From: Ceratobasidium sp. AG-K
Lineage: Eukaryota; Basidiomycota; Agaricomycetes; Cantharellales; Ceratobasidiaceae
Direction of reading: 5' to 3'
Assembly (NCBI GenBank): GCA_037039685.1
Contig: JAWNGF010000008.1
Span: 1,798,001 to 1,862,000, forward strand
Length of the DNA: 64,000 bases
A program made the position numbers and the translations under genes. Numbering within the stretch: the stretch's first letter is position 1; each line of letters opens with the position of its first letter. A model generated the notes under the pieces. The model was not told the origin of the DNA and did not search any database. It saw only the letters and a program-made list of their open reading frames with translations. Below are positions 36,547 to 49,024 of this stretch, piece by piece.

Positions 36547-36798
36547 ATAGTGGTCGACTGGGGATGTATCTACTGAGAGATATTTCTTTCGTGGCGTTCC
36601 TTGCCAGTATAATGACATATAGTCAGCGCATATAGTTACTCTCAACAGCCTATTGTTTTGAATTAAGCCTCATTCAAGGCTAGTCATTCTCCACTTCCTT
36701 ACCAGGATCGGTTGTCTATTCTTATGCAATCTTTGCTTAAAACCTCAGCGGCCAGTTTCCGCTGACTAGATCAACCAGGTTTGAAATCGGTTTCGATA
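36547..36798. other. Promoter of unknown gene copy 1, duplicated
   Basis: From about 36640 it aligns with 41085-41246 upstream of the second copy. Confidence 0.5.
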
Positions 36799-37717
36799 TC
36801 ATTGAAACTGATTTGTCATGCTCGACACGTACGTTTATTGTCCCCAACGTCTACATCCACCTTGAAATTCTGAGCTTTGAATCTTAGTGACATCTTTCAT
36901 TGATTTGTCAAACATTTATGCTTACGACCTGGGTTACCAGGTGCATCTTGTTCATCAGGATAGGTCTCCTCACCCTGGCCCATGGCTATCGATACAACGG
37001 AGTCCTATTATACTGGGGGATGTTTTGTATAGCTTTGAAAGTCTTGGCATACTATGTTGGCGGGGTTGTGGCAGAAGTTGGCACCCAGTTGCTCTCTACC
37101 ACCGGCTCAAAGATGTGACGCAAGCACCAATGAAGCTGGTATTAGTGCCTAACCGGGTTAGGTTCTTTTCATCTACGCCATTCCAACACACCGGAAAGAC
37201 TGGGCGCAAACCCATAGAGCCCGAGTCCGTAACTTGCGAGGATACCCCGGTCGCATTAATGGTGACCGTTGTTCCGCCAAGCCTAATTGAGGACACTACA
37301 CGTCAGCTTTCGCATGAACCCGCGCTTCCCGTGCATATAAGCTCAGACGTATTGCTATCAAGTCCCAAACAAGTCAGCGAGTTGGGTTCTCCAACTGCTC
37401 ATGAACTCCCCTCATACCTTCTGAGAAGCGCATTGAATGCACAGCTACGCTTCGCACCTTCTGATGCACATCCTGTGGAAGCAACCAGCGCCTTTTGGAG
37501 TTTTCTTTGGCACCATGGTTGTATCGTGACCAAATGCCGAGTGAATGAATTTGTCGATGCGGCGGCGCCTGAAAATCGCACCTCTATTAAACCACCTCGC
37601 TTGTATACTTGCCTGATGTGCTCAGCGGTCCACAGGAGACCAAGTGTATACGAGGATCACTCATTTTACAAGTCGGCCTGTATCATTTGTACTCACTCCA
37701 ACCGCTTTTCACGTTAG
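36799..37717 (+). pseudogene. Unknown gene, copy 1, start codon lost
   Basis: Exons 36799-36829 and 36888-37717 correspond exactly to the two exons of the paralogue at 41247-42204; the first exon is 31 nt in both. The position of the paralogue's ATG holds ATC (36799-36801). Conserved pieces include IYAYDL-YQVHL, LGDVLYSF, RSWHP...LYHRLKDV and a C-terminal Cys-rich stretch (CLMCSA). It has no family I recognise. A segment after HPGP is shortened compared with the paralogue. It could still be expressed from another start, but it looks like the decaying member of the pair. Confidence 0.55.
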
Positions 37718-39157
37718 ATCCGCCTATACAGTCATTTCGACTTCAAGGGCGAGTGATATTATTGGTCATGTGCCTGGCCGACCACTAATAATGCGGCAAC
37801 TCCAGCGGCGCAATGTAGGGATTGTTTACGGTGGTTTTCAACGCCGCCGAACCGCGACAGGCATCATTGCGAGTTCAAAGCCACTTCATACGCGCAACAC
37901 TCGGCTACTTAAACGGCATCCGGCGCACCTGTTATCATCTTTCTTATTTCTTTGGGTGTTCGTGAGTTGTGGGGATTTATGGTGGTACTACTGGCTTTGA
38001 GAGCAATTCGTTGATTCAAAATACCCTAGGTTATTTGTAGATATATAAACATTGTCATCAGCTTGCGTGACAATGTCATTTCGGTTAAGATATGTCGTCA
38101 TATCCACCCTGCCCAGCGTTTGGAGATAGGGCGTATTTTATTGTGGGAAATTTGTTCCATAGGCCTCGCTTTGTTATACGCACCAATTGTCTATCTATAT
38201 CTGTTTATTGAGCAGTCGTATGATACTTGAGGAGCGCTGCTGCCGCGGCACAGGCCTTGCTTATTCACCCCTTCCTGAAAGCGGTGTCTCAATCGAACCT
38301 TGGTGAAAAGCCTGCGGGCCTCGAGAAATAGATATATGCGGTTGAGGGGCAGCAACGCCACAAGAAAGGTGTTGAATGAGCCCTCGATTGAACAAGTAGT
38401 TTGTCTTTGACAAATAAAAGAAGTGGGTGAGCATGCATATCTACGGTACCAAGAAAGGCCAGCTGCCCGCATCCATACATCCTCAGGGTGCGTCTTGTGC
38501 GTCCAAATAGTTCCTAAGGTCGTCCGTAGCCTCATATTATGCTTTCCAAATCTCCCAGTATATAAAGGACGCAGGCGCCAAGGAATCGTTGCGGGTCTGT
38601 TCGAGCCTAGAGTTGACTTCTCCCTTGGTGCCTGTATCCGCCGGGAGTACCATTGACGCGGCTGTCCCTGGCTTATCAGGCGCATATAGCCGCAAACTGA
38701 TTGGAGCGTCGCCGGGTAACTGCACATCCCGTTACGAGCCCGAGCAACAGCGCGGCGACTGGTCATGCGTCAGAACCATGGCTTCAAGACCTCTTGAGCG
38801 ACTGACCAGGGAAATAGTAGCCAATGTGCAACCAACGCGGCACGTCATGAATCAATTGCTTGTAGTATATTTAATTAGACTGGATTGATCCCCATAATAG
38901 CGCACTTTTATCTATCCATCACTCCCTGTGCATGTATAGCTCGCTGGGATAACTTTGTTTTGACTTGTGTTGATCAAAGCTTTGCATAGCTGGAAATATT
39001 GTGAGCGTGTGATGCGAACTCCCTGTTAACATAGTTTTGGCCTCGGCTTCCACATTACGTGGTTGTACCAAAACTCCCCCTTTCGTCGCTCCTTGTTCCA
39101 CTCGCTGTCCCTTCTCTATCTTGCTGGTATTTTGTCCTTTTCCCGTCCCGTGTTTAG
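37718..39157. other. Intergenic; 3' flank of unknown gene copy 1
   Basis: 37720-38045 aligns with 42190-42520 and about 38170-38225 with 43100-43155, so the duplication covers the 3' flank. An open frame of 191 codons on the minus strand (38191-38766) shows no motif and is not supported as a gene. Confidence 0.45.
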
Positions 39158-39278
39158 GACACTACCCGCCCCTCGAGTCGTACCCGCATCCCAGACCGCA
39201 ACATTCACCCGCGCGCTCTCCCTGCAGAGGAATCTCTCTGTGACTCACAGAAATGCGGACACCCAAACAAATACGATA
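39158..39278 (+). pseudogene. Fragment resembling NADH dehydrogenase 24-kDa subunit exon
   Basis: Reads FRTLPAPRVVPASQ ... LSVTHRNADTQTNT, an Arg/Ser-rich mitochondrial presequence ending in the HRN(A/T)D-like block that opens the mature 24-kDa (NDUFV2-type) complex I subunit. The likely start codon is GTG (39152-39154). It ends at a TAG right at the junction with the RPS30 fragment, and no further part of such a gene follows. The assignment rests on a short stretch and is tentative. Confidence 0.45.
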
Positions 39279-39820
39279 TAGGGCAGGATTTTCAAGTGCG
39301 CCGTACTGATCCATTTTACTCCTAGTCCACGGCTCTCTCGCCAGCGCAGGCAAAGTCAAGTCTCAGACTCCTAAAGTCGAAAAACAAGAAAAGAAAAAGA
39401 CTCCTAAGGGCCGTGCAAAGAAGCGTCTGCTATACACTCGCCGGTACGTCTCATTCCATTCTGTACTTATCCCGGTGCTAACATTTTGCAAATTTAGCTT
39501 CGTAAACGTGGCCACCCTCCCAGGCGGAAAGAGGCGCATGTGAGTGTTGCTTGGTTTATCGAGAGGATGATACAACATGCACAGTTCACACCGAACCATC
39601 ATGTGGACAAACATTCATCTTGTCTTTCGCTCCTAACTGATCCCTCCCTCCAATTTCATATTTTATGATGAGCGGAGCTGACTGGCTGTGTAGGAACCCC
39701 AACCCCGAGAAGTAATTCTCCCGCTGATATGGATAGAGCATCCGTTGGTGGAGGTTCGGTTTGGTTTATTGTATGTTCATCGCATTTGTATTACGCATAT
39801 CGTATCGATATATGTTTTGA
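39279..39820 (+). pseudogene. RPS30 partial duplicate (exons 2-4 with introns)
   Basis: Nearly identical to 33429-33965, including both introns. Exons correspond to 39326-39443, 39498-39539 and 39694-39715. Exon 1 with the start codon is absent. Two amino-acid changes are visible: Arg to Ser in the conserved LARAGK and Thr to Ala in VNVTT. Introns are kept, so this is a DNA-level copy, not a processed one. Confidence 0.9.
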
Positions 39821-40230
39821 CTGAGCCGGGTGAATGCGCGGGAATCGAGTCAGATAATGACGTCCCACGGTTGATTTGCTCGTGGGATGAAACGCCGGGT
39901 CTCGGTTCTGGCATGCGGCAGGTACGCTGAGCCTGTGGCCAGTTTTTGTGTTGACGGCTTCCGCCTACCTTGTTGACTATCGGTGCCTCGCTTGTGTTCG
40001 CTCGCCCTAGAGGACGTAATTTGTAGTACGAAGGCTAGAGATTAGTTTATAGTTATTGTAATTCATCGGCGTTGCGGGGCAAACCGAGAGCACTTTGGAA
40101 GTTTGGAGAGGCGTACCTTACAATAGAGGGCTCATTTTCGTAGCGTAAAACCAAATAATTGCCATTGGTGGGAGTGTCCTATCTGCTTAGTGCCCGCGAT
40201 ATTTGTATATCAGTTTAATATGTTCCTACG
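39821..40230. other. Intergenic, nothing recognised
   Basis: No gene or repeat could be supported here. The duplication with the 33.4-kb segment ends at its left edge. Confidence 0.4.
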
Positions 40231-40713
40231 ATGGCCGAGTACCCGTGGCCCCAAGCTACTCTCGGACGTAGGATCTATGACCCGCACTCCCAGCTGCCGA
40301 ATGTGAAAGGCTTGTTCGCGCCACAGCGTCCGATCTTTCCTTACGTCCAGCAATGTCCGTCACCGATCGCAAACCAGCTCAAACTCCAGGCCCAAGCATC
40401 AGGGCCCTTACTGGCGGTGCCCCGATTTCAATTACCTGTACCTGACTCTGGCCAACCACTCTTTGTCAGTTTTGACGTACCGCCGGGAAACGAATACTGT
40501 ATATTTCGAAAAATTTTGCAGGTACTTGACTCATGGGTTCTACGTAACTCTTTTGAATCCGTGTCTGCATGCGTGCCAATTGGAATGTTTCACCATCCCC
40601 ACGCGCTAAGCTTCCTTCGTCATTTACTCACATCTATTCGCCTAACACTTGAACGCGCACCCAAGGCGATAGTTGCTCAACACAGATTTTATTCTTGTGA
40701 GAATTTAACCTGA
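40231..40713 (+). CDS. Hypothetical protein, 160 aa
   Basis: An open frame starting MAEYPWPQATLGRRIYD with a Pro/Gln-rich middle and a hydrophobic C-terminal part. It has no known motif, signal peptide or clear membrane span. The base composition is like coding DNA in the neighbourhood, but no paralogue supports it. It may be one exon of a longer gene or a chance frame. Confidence 0.3.
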   Translation: MAEYPWPQATLGRRIYDPHSQLPNVKGLFAPQRPIFPYVQQCPSPIANQLKLQAQASGPLLAVPRFQLPVPDSGQPLFVSFDVPPGNEYCIFRKILQVLDSWVLRNSFESVSACVPIGMFHHPHALSFLRHLLTSIRLTLERAPKAIVAQHRFYSCENLT

Positions 40714-41246
40714 CAGGTTGGGTGCCGTCGGGCCATTCGGCCAGTTCCGCTCAGCTGATTCGGTTCCGAGGCCATTTGATCGAGCGACCAACCATATCCT
40801 TTGCTTGGGCATTTGGAAATTATCGAGTAATCAACTGCAGCGCGAGCGGCAGCACCCGTCCAGATCAATTCCCGCGGTCTTTTCGTAGCACTATGCCTAC
40901 TTCGGAGACTCTCGCAGGAGAACAGCACGGATGGCTGAGAATTCTTGTTGTCTCGATCGCACAGCGCCCGCCCAGAACCAGGGTGGCTTCCTGATTGGGC
41001 CTGCCCTATGTCAGCTGTCTCGCTACTTTTCGTACACGTAGTTTCCTGCTTGCGGTCACTTTTAGCATTGGTTGATGAGCGCAAGTCTATATTTAAACGC
41101 AATGCTCGCAGGTTTTGACTCGGTCAAGACCAGCCATTCTGCACTTGCCTACCCATCTTGGTTGCTTGTCCTTACCTTGTCTTTGCTTGAATCCCAGCGA
41201 CCAGTGACCGCTTAGTAAATCAATTGGGTTCGAAATTGTTTTCGAT
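40714..41246. other. Intergenic; promoter of unknown gene copy 2
   Basis: From about 41085 it aligns with the promoter of copy 1. No gene was supported in the rest. Confidence 0.4.
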
Positions 41247-42204
41247 ATGACTGAGAGTGATTTACCTTGCTCCACACGTATGTACATTGGTCGCAAAGTC
41301 TACATCTACCTTGGGAATCTGAATTGCGTAACCAACAGTCACATATTTTATTGATTCGTTGGATATATACGCATATGACCTGGATTACCAGGTGCATCTC
41401 ATTGACCAGCATGGGACGCTTCACCCTGGCCCGTGTGGATACCTGGACCATGATTATCGAGGCGAGAGACTCGTGTTTACACTGGGTGATGTTTTGTATA
41501 GCTTTGATCGTCTTGGAGTACTTTGTCGATGGGGACGGGCCAGAAGTTGGCACCCAGTTACTCTCTACCACCGGCTAAAAGACGTGCCGCAAGCACAGAC
41601 GGAAATGGTATCAGCACCCAACTATCGTAAGTTCTTTCCGTCTATATCATTCCATGACGCCGGAAAGGCTGAGCGCGCAACCATAGAGCCCAAGACTGTA
41701 GCTTGCCAGGATTCTTCGGCCGCATTTATGGTACCTATCGTCCCATCACCATGCCTAATCGAGGACACTATGGATCAGCTTTCGCATGAAAGCACGATTC
41801 CCACGCATATAAGCTCAGACGTGCCACTGACAAGTCCCCGACGCGTCAGCAAGTTGGGTCCTCCGATTGCCGATGAACATCCACCATACCTCCTGAAAAG
41901 CGCATTGAATGCACGGTTACTATTCGCACCTTCTAGTGCACATCCTACAGAGGCAACGCGCGCCTTTTGGAGGTTTCTTCGGCACCGTGGTTGCGTCATG
42001 ACCAAACGCCGAATAGACGAGTTTGTAGATGCGGTTGTGTCTGAAAACCGCAAATCCAGGAAACCAGCTCGCTCGCATGCTTGCCTGATGTGTTCAGCGA
42101 TCCAGAGGAGGCCCAGCGCATACAAGGTTTGCTCATCTTATGTTCAGATTCGTATCATTCGGGCTCACCCTAACCGCTTCCCCACAATAGATCCACCTAT
42201 ATAG
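41247..42204 (+). CDS. Unknown protein, copy 2 (intact)
   Basis: Exons 41247-41277 (MTESDLPCST) and 41339-42204 give about 298 aa; a 61-nt intron with GT-AG ends joins them in phase 1. Features: an N-terminal part with DIYAYDLDYQVHLIDQHG and RLVFTLGDVLYSFDRLGVL, a low-complexity Pro/Ser middle, and a C-terminal part with FWRFLRHRGCVMTKRRIDEF and CLMCSA. I do not recognise the family. Conservation of both exons and the promoter with the 36.8-kb copy supports that it is a real gene. Confidence 0.6.
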
Positions 42205-42735
42205 TCATTTCAAGTTCAAGAGTAAGTGATGCAACTTTCTCATGTGCCCAACCTGGCACTGACCATGACAAATTCAGTGGCGCAATGTAAATACTGTTTA
42301 CTGTGGTTTTCAACACCATCGAACTGCGACAGGCATCTCTGCAAGTTCAAAGCTAATTCGAGGATCCGACGCTGAGGTGCTTAAACGGCGTCCGACGTAC
42401 CCTTCCTGATCTTCTTGGTTTCCTTTGGGTGTTTGTGAGTTTGTGGAGATTTGTGGTAGTTTCACTGGCTTTGAGGGCAATTCGTGGATTCAAAGTGCCC
42501 TACGTTATTTGTAGACATAAACATCGTCATAGTCTTATTCGTGTCCGTTTGCCTAAATAGAGAGTAAAATAATACAACTGCTTATTAACTCGCTGGCTGT
42601 TCAAGCTCAAATTATTGTACACTTGCATTAACTTGCAGTCATGTTTGAAGCCTCTCATCATTGCGACACCTCGATTCATTCTCGTGTCGTTTCTTACGTC
42701 CATGACTATGAGGTAATCGTGTACTGTCCGACCTT
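42205..42735. other. 3' flank of unknown gene copy 2
   Basis: The first 320 bp align with the flank of copy 1. The rest leads into the dispersed repeat, which seems to interrupt the duplicated flank. Confidence 0.45.
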
Positions 42736-43050
42736 ATTCACTACGGGGTCTTAGGTTACCTGAATAACGTCACAGCATGCACTAAGCTAAGGATGATCGC
42801 TTAACGATGGCGCTTTCAGCCATGGATTACATGCATTTTCGTTCACCTCGCGCATGGTCCGTTGTCATCTCTACCAAAAGAGGGGAATTCGAATGCGTGA
42901 TGGACCTGGTTAATATTTGCCCCCCAGTCATTACCGAGGATAAGCTTTAGTCTGTAGGTCACCGAAAGCGGGCACGCGCAATGATTCAAGTGATGAATTC
43001 ACAGTGCTGAGGTAGCTAGGCTCCAGCATACTTAGCCTCCACAGTGACTG
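42736..43050 (+). repeat. Dispersed repeat, copy 2 (upstream of CDK1)
   Basis: Matches 5630-5915 in order and orientation (see that entry). It lies inside the otherwise duplicated flank between 42.5 and 43.1 kb, with flank similarity resuming at about 43100, which suggests that it was inserted. Confidence 0.55.
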
Positions 43051-43343
43051 TTACGGTTATGCCACTATCTATCTCAGCATTGAGGGGAATTGATTACGTG
43101 AGCCCAGATTTACTATATGCACCAGTTATATACCTATATGTCTATTCTGCAATTGTATGATATGATTGCCAATGGTAATCTCGTGTGATATGTCCAAGTA
43201 AGGCAGTTATCGATCAGGTGACTTGGACTTTGCTCCCCCCTATTGGAAATTGGTCCAACCCCGGCGCGACCTCCACCAACCAACTGATCTGTGGCTTTTC
43301 TACCCTAATCTACGCCACTCAAGCAGAGAAAAGTCCCAAAAAT

Positions 43344-44744
<1,401 letters not shown>

Positions 44745-45225
44745 CCTCACCACAAAAATCCAGAATCGACAATCGTTACCCGGACTTCACCGGCCTTTTT
44801 CCTACTGTCTCACGAACGAACCAGTCTCTAGATCTTTGTAGCCTCCTTGGTATTTTGCGTGCTCCTCGCATTCTGGTCTTTATCGTATCTGCTGTTTCCC
44901 GATTGTATTGGATCCGAGACCAGCAATGACGTCATTATGCTATTATCCAAAGCGCGAGCAAACTCTGGATCAGTGGGTCACCTCGTTCGTGCTGTCTCGT
45001 GATAAGATTGCTGGTGTACCTATGGCGTCCTCAACGCACGACTTGCAAATTGCCAACCAACACCTATCGTTTAATGTTTCTCATTATCGCTTTCTAGGAG
45101 TCTCAAGATCCAAAACACTAATAATTCCGGTATAAGAAGAGTCTACTACAACGAACAATTACCAATGTAGTCCGTAACCAATCGTACAATGCCAGAACGC
45201 AATATATACAATGACCTCCTGTCCA
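44745..45225. other. Convergent 3' ends of CDK1 and coiled-coil gene
   Basis: Only 481 bp lie between the two stop codons. Nothing beyond untranslated regions was seen. Confidence 0.5.
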
Positions 45226-48200
45226 TCACTTGGCTTGCCCTCTTGAAGGCGTGAATCCTTTTCGAATCATACCAGTTGACGTCCCCGAGAGCGTTTTGAA
45301 ACGGAGGTGTGCGCGCGGTGTGGTGACGGCGACCTCGGCGTGTATTCCTGGCGTGGCGTTCGAAAACTCGTCGGGGATCGGCCGTTTGCGCGAGCTGCTC
45401 TCGTTGCCCGGTGAAGATTTTGATGGCTCCTTGGGTGGCTCGACAGCGAGCGAGGTCGGAGCGGGTGGCGCGCTGAATATGGGCAGTGGGCGTAACGCGG
45501 CACGTCCGGTCCCGGTGCTACTGCTAAGAGAAGCACTTGCGGCTGAGCTGATCGAGCCTGAGATTTTGGGTCCAAAGTCGGGCCGTGCCGGCCGGGTGGG
45601 TGACCGACTAGGAGACTTGGGAGGCTTGGTTCCCGGCACCGACTTGGACAGGCTGGCGTTCGCCGGACCGGATGACGGCTTGCTCGTGACTGAAGTAGAA
45701 GAAGAAAAGATGGAAGTGGCAGAGGAAGAAGCCGACGAAGCAAATAAGGAGCTTGGGGCGGTCCCAGCTGTGCTCATTGACGTAGAAGAGACGGTGCGTT
45801 TAGGAGAGCGCTGAGGGGCGGGAGGATGTGAGGATGGTGCGAGCGACGAATCCGACATAGAAGGAACGCTGGTTTGAGGTTGCGATGGACCGGCAGTCGG
45901 GGAGGGAGCCTGGGAGGCTTTCGCACTATCTAGCTTGGCCTGGGTAGCACGAAGCTTGCGAGTGAGATTTCCAACCTTGAGCTCCAGTTTCTTCTCGCGT
46001 TTCAATACCCTAGGGAACATGAGTCGTCAACGCACAGTGGCCCAGATTATGGGCGTTACTCACTCGAGAAGCTTATCGTCGTATCCTTCAACTTCCGCCG
46101 TCATACGTTTGGCATCTTGAAGGACCATATCATACTGCTCCTGTAGCATATCCAATGCGGCTGAAGGTTCCGGTCCCCCAGCGGTGGTCAAGCGATTTTG
46201 GAGTTCGGCAATCAAGTTCTGCTGCTCCATTGAGCTATCACAACAGCCGCCGTTTAGTTACGTGGCTCCATAGTAAATCAGCTTGGACTCACCTCTGACG
46301 CAATGCATTCAACTCAGCGTCGAGTGCTTGCACCCCTCGCAGCTGTTCCTCCATCGCCCCAGCACGCGCCGCTAAAGCCTTGGCTTCCTGTAATTCCGCC
46401 TCGGCACGTTCGAGCTCCTGGACTCGAGTACGAAGGACGACAAGTTCTTCTCTACCTTGGGACTCGACCAATAATCGTTCGAGTTCGATGACCTGGGCGC
46501 GCGTGTCGTCCAACTCGGCCACTTGCACACGTAGATCATCGACTTCAGCCACTTGGGAGCGCAACATTTCCACCTCGGAGAGTTGCTCGGTCATGGCGGC
46601 CAATTTGGCCCGCAGATCGTCCATCTCGCTCACAGGAGCGCGCATCTCTACATCGTCCAGTTGGTTCTGCATGGTCGCAACCTGGGCTTGTGAGGCACCA
46701 AGGGCTTCTTGAGTCTCTGAATGTTGCCGTAAGAGCTCTTCGTGTTGGCGGCGTGTCTGGTCCAATTGTTGTTCCATCGAGGCTCGTTCTAACTGGATAT
46801 TTTCCATCTCCTTTTTCGCGCTCGCCAAATCGGCCTTGATATGCTCGGTACCCTGCATCGTCCCTTCGAGCTCGCCCATCCGCTCGCGCAACTCCCCAAT
46901 CTGTTCCCTAGCGACCCTCAACTCGCCCGCAATAACGCTCTTCTCCACGCCCGCTACGTCCGCCAACTCGGTTGACTTGGCAAGCTCTCCACGCATGGCT
47001 TCAAGTTCTTGACGCGCATTGTTCAACGCGTCGCGCGCTTCTTGCAGTTCGGCTCGTAAAGTCTGAAGTTCGACCTCGGCTCCGTTTGCACCAGCATCGA
47101 GGGCGGCGCTCAACCGCTGGACTTCTGCATCCTTGGCTTCGACCTCGGAGCGAAGTGCATCGAATCCGGACTGGAGACCGAGAAACTCGGCTTGTTTGGC
47201 ATCGTACCCAGCTTGGAGTGATTCGAATTCGGTATGGAGGGTCTGGTTGCTCGAGTTGAGAGCATCATAGTCCGCCTGTTTCGAGTCAAAGCTAGACTGC
47301 AGCGCTTGCAAGCAGCTTTGCAACGCCGCATGGTCGCCTTTGAGCTGGCCGTACTGAGAGTCCTTGAACTGGAGCTCGGTGGTCTTGGTCTCTAGATCGA
47401 GCTGTAAGGAGTCGAGTTCGGCAGTCTTGAGCGCGAGTTGCGAGGTCCGAGTGTCCAAGTCGGCGGCGGTGGCAACAAATTCGTCCTTGAGAGCGTTCAG
47501 CTCGCCAGTCTTTTGATCGAGTTCGACGCGTTTCTGGTCCAAAGCGGCCTGAACTTCTTCTACGCTCCGTACTCGGAGCGTCCGCTCGGTTTCAAGCTCG
47601 TCTCTCAGCCCAACCAGAATTGCCTCGCATGCTTCGAGCTCTTCCCGCCCCGATTCGACATCGGCCAGTTTGGCTTGCAGCTCGGATAGACGGAGCTTGG
47701 ATTCGATGAGCTCGGCCTGCGCCTCTTCAAACTTGGCTCGATGGTCTTCGGCCCACGTCTTGTCTTCTTCGGCGCAGGAACGGGCGGCCTCGGCAAGTTG
47801 CTCGGCCTCCTCTGCGCGTTGTTCGGCCTTGTCGGCTCGCACCTTCTCGTCGGCATAGCGTCGTTGCTCGATCTGAAGCTCTTGTCGAAGGGCAGACATC
47901 CGGGTATTAACCCCGTCGACTTGAGCCATGAGCAACTCGACCTCGGCTGCTCGTTGCGTCACCTGATCCTGGAGGGTATTGGAAAGCTTGATCTGCGCGT
48001 CCAATTTGGTGCGGCAGGCCTCGTTCGCCCGCTGGCTGGTCCTGACTTGTCCGATCACGTCGAATATCGTCTGTACCAGCGCAACCCTCTGCTCTTCCAC
48101 CTCCTCTGCATCGACTGCCTGCCCTTCCGCCAGAGTTAACCGGGCCGCGTCCCGCTCCTCCCTCGCCAGCTCCGCGTCTTCAATCAGCGCCCGTTTCTGA

Positions 48201-49024
48201 GTTTCAGTCTGTTCCAGTTCGTCCTGTAGCTCCTGGACCGTATCCTGAGTCATCCCCAAGTGTGCCTCCAGTCGTTTGATTTCATGCTGGTGTATGCCAA
48301 TCTGCTCGGTTCTCCGCTCAATTCGGGCAGTGAGTTCGTTGACCTGGGCTCGGAGGGCAGGGACAATGGCACTACGACCCGGCGTACCAGGCTGTTGAGG
48401 GGATGTCTGACGTTCCAGAGACGAGATGGTAGCACGGGCAGCGGCAAGGCTTTCGCTGAGCTCTGATATTTTTTCCTCGGCCTGGGAGTGAGCGAGAGAC
48501 TGGGCCAAGGATTGGGAGGCACTAGCTTTGACAGCTGCTAGTTCGGCTTCTGAGAAATCAAGTCTGCGCTGGATTTCGTCGCGTTCGCTCCTCAGGCGTT
48601 TAGCCGTGTCCAGGAGCCTGGAGACAACGGCCGCTTGCCGGTCGGATACTGGAGATTCGGGGATAGACGGTGAAGGAAGGGATTTCAGAGCTGACAATGG
48701 GCGGGAAGAAGGCTATGAGACTATAATATTAGCATGGACGAGGAGGAAAGTGTTGGTACGCACCTGCGAACTTGTTCGGGACGTCGCCTCAAATAGTTCC
48801 GAAGTCGATGGCAGCTTGACCCCCGCGATAGATACCGACGAGGTCTTCGAGGATAATTAGACTACGCTAATATACGTACAATTGTACTCACGCTTCCTTG
48901 GGAAATAGTTCGCGTTCGAACCTGAACCGTCGTCAGCCAGAATCTCACAAACCAAATCGGTACGAACCGCATCGTTTGAGTCAGCCAAGTCGATCAGACT
49001 ACCATTATCGCTGTTCGCTGACAT
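45226..49024 (-). CDS. Long coiled-coil protein with Ser/Pro-rich tail
   Basis: Exons on the minus strand: 49024-48892 (MSANSDNGSLIDLADSND), about 48844-48764, 48712-46293, 46234-46064 and 46009-45226. About 1190 aa in all. The central 800 residues are an almost unbroken heptad-rich coiled coil (Glu, Ala, Leu, Gln, Arg; runs such as ELQTLRAELQEARDAL). The last 260 residues are Ser/Pro/Ala-rich with basic patches and no fold signal. The layout suits a cytoskeletal, spindle-pole or tethering scaffold, but no family motif is visible. Exons 2-5 join in phase; the first intron does not (phase 1 into phase 0), so the N-terminal join is uncertain. Confidence 0.82.

Noticed and set aside
38191..38766. 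191-codon frame on the minus strand
   Set aside because: Composition and translation look random (many Arg, Ser and Cys), and nothing similar flanks the duplicate gene copy.
46380..48200. Long plus-strand frames opposite the coiled-coil gene
   Set aside because: Shadows caused by the heptad-rich codon pattern of the true minus-strand gene.
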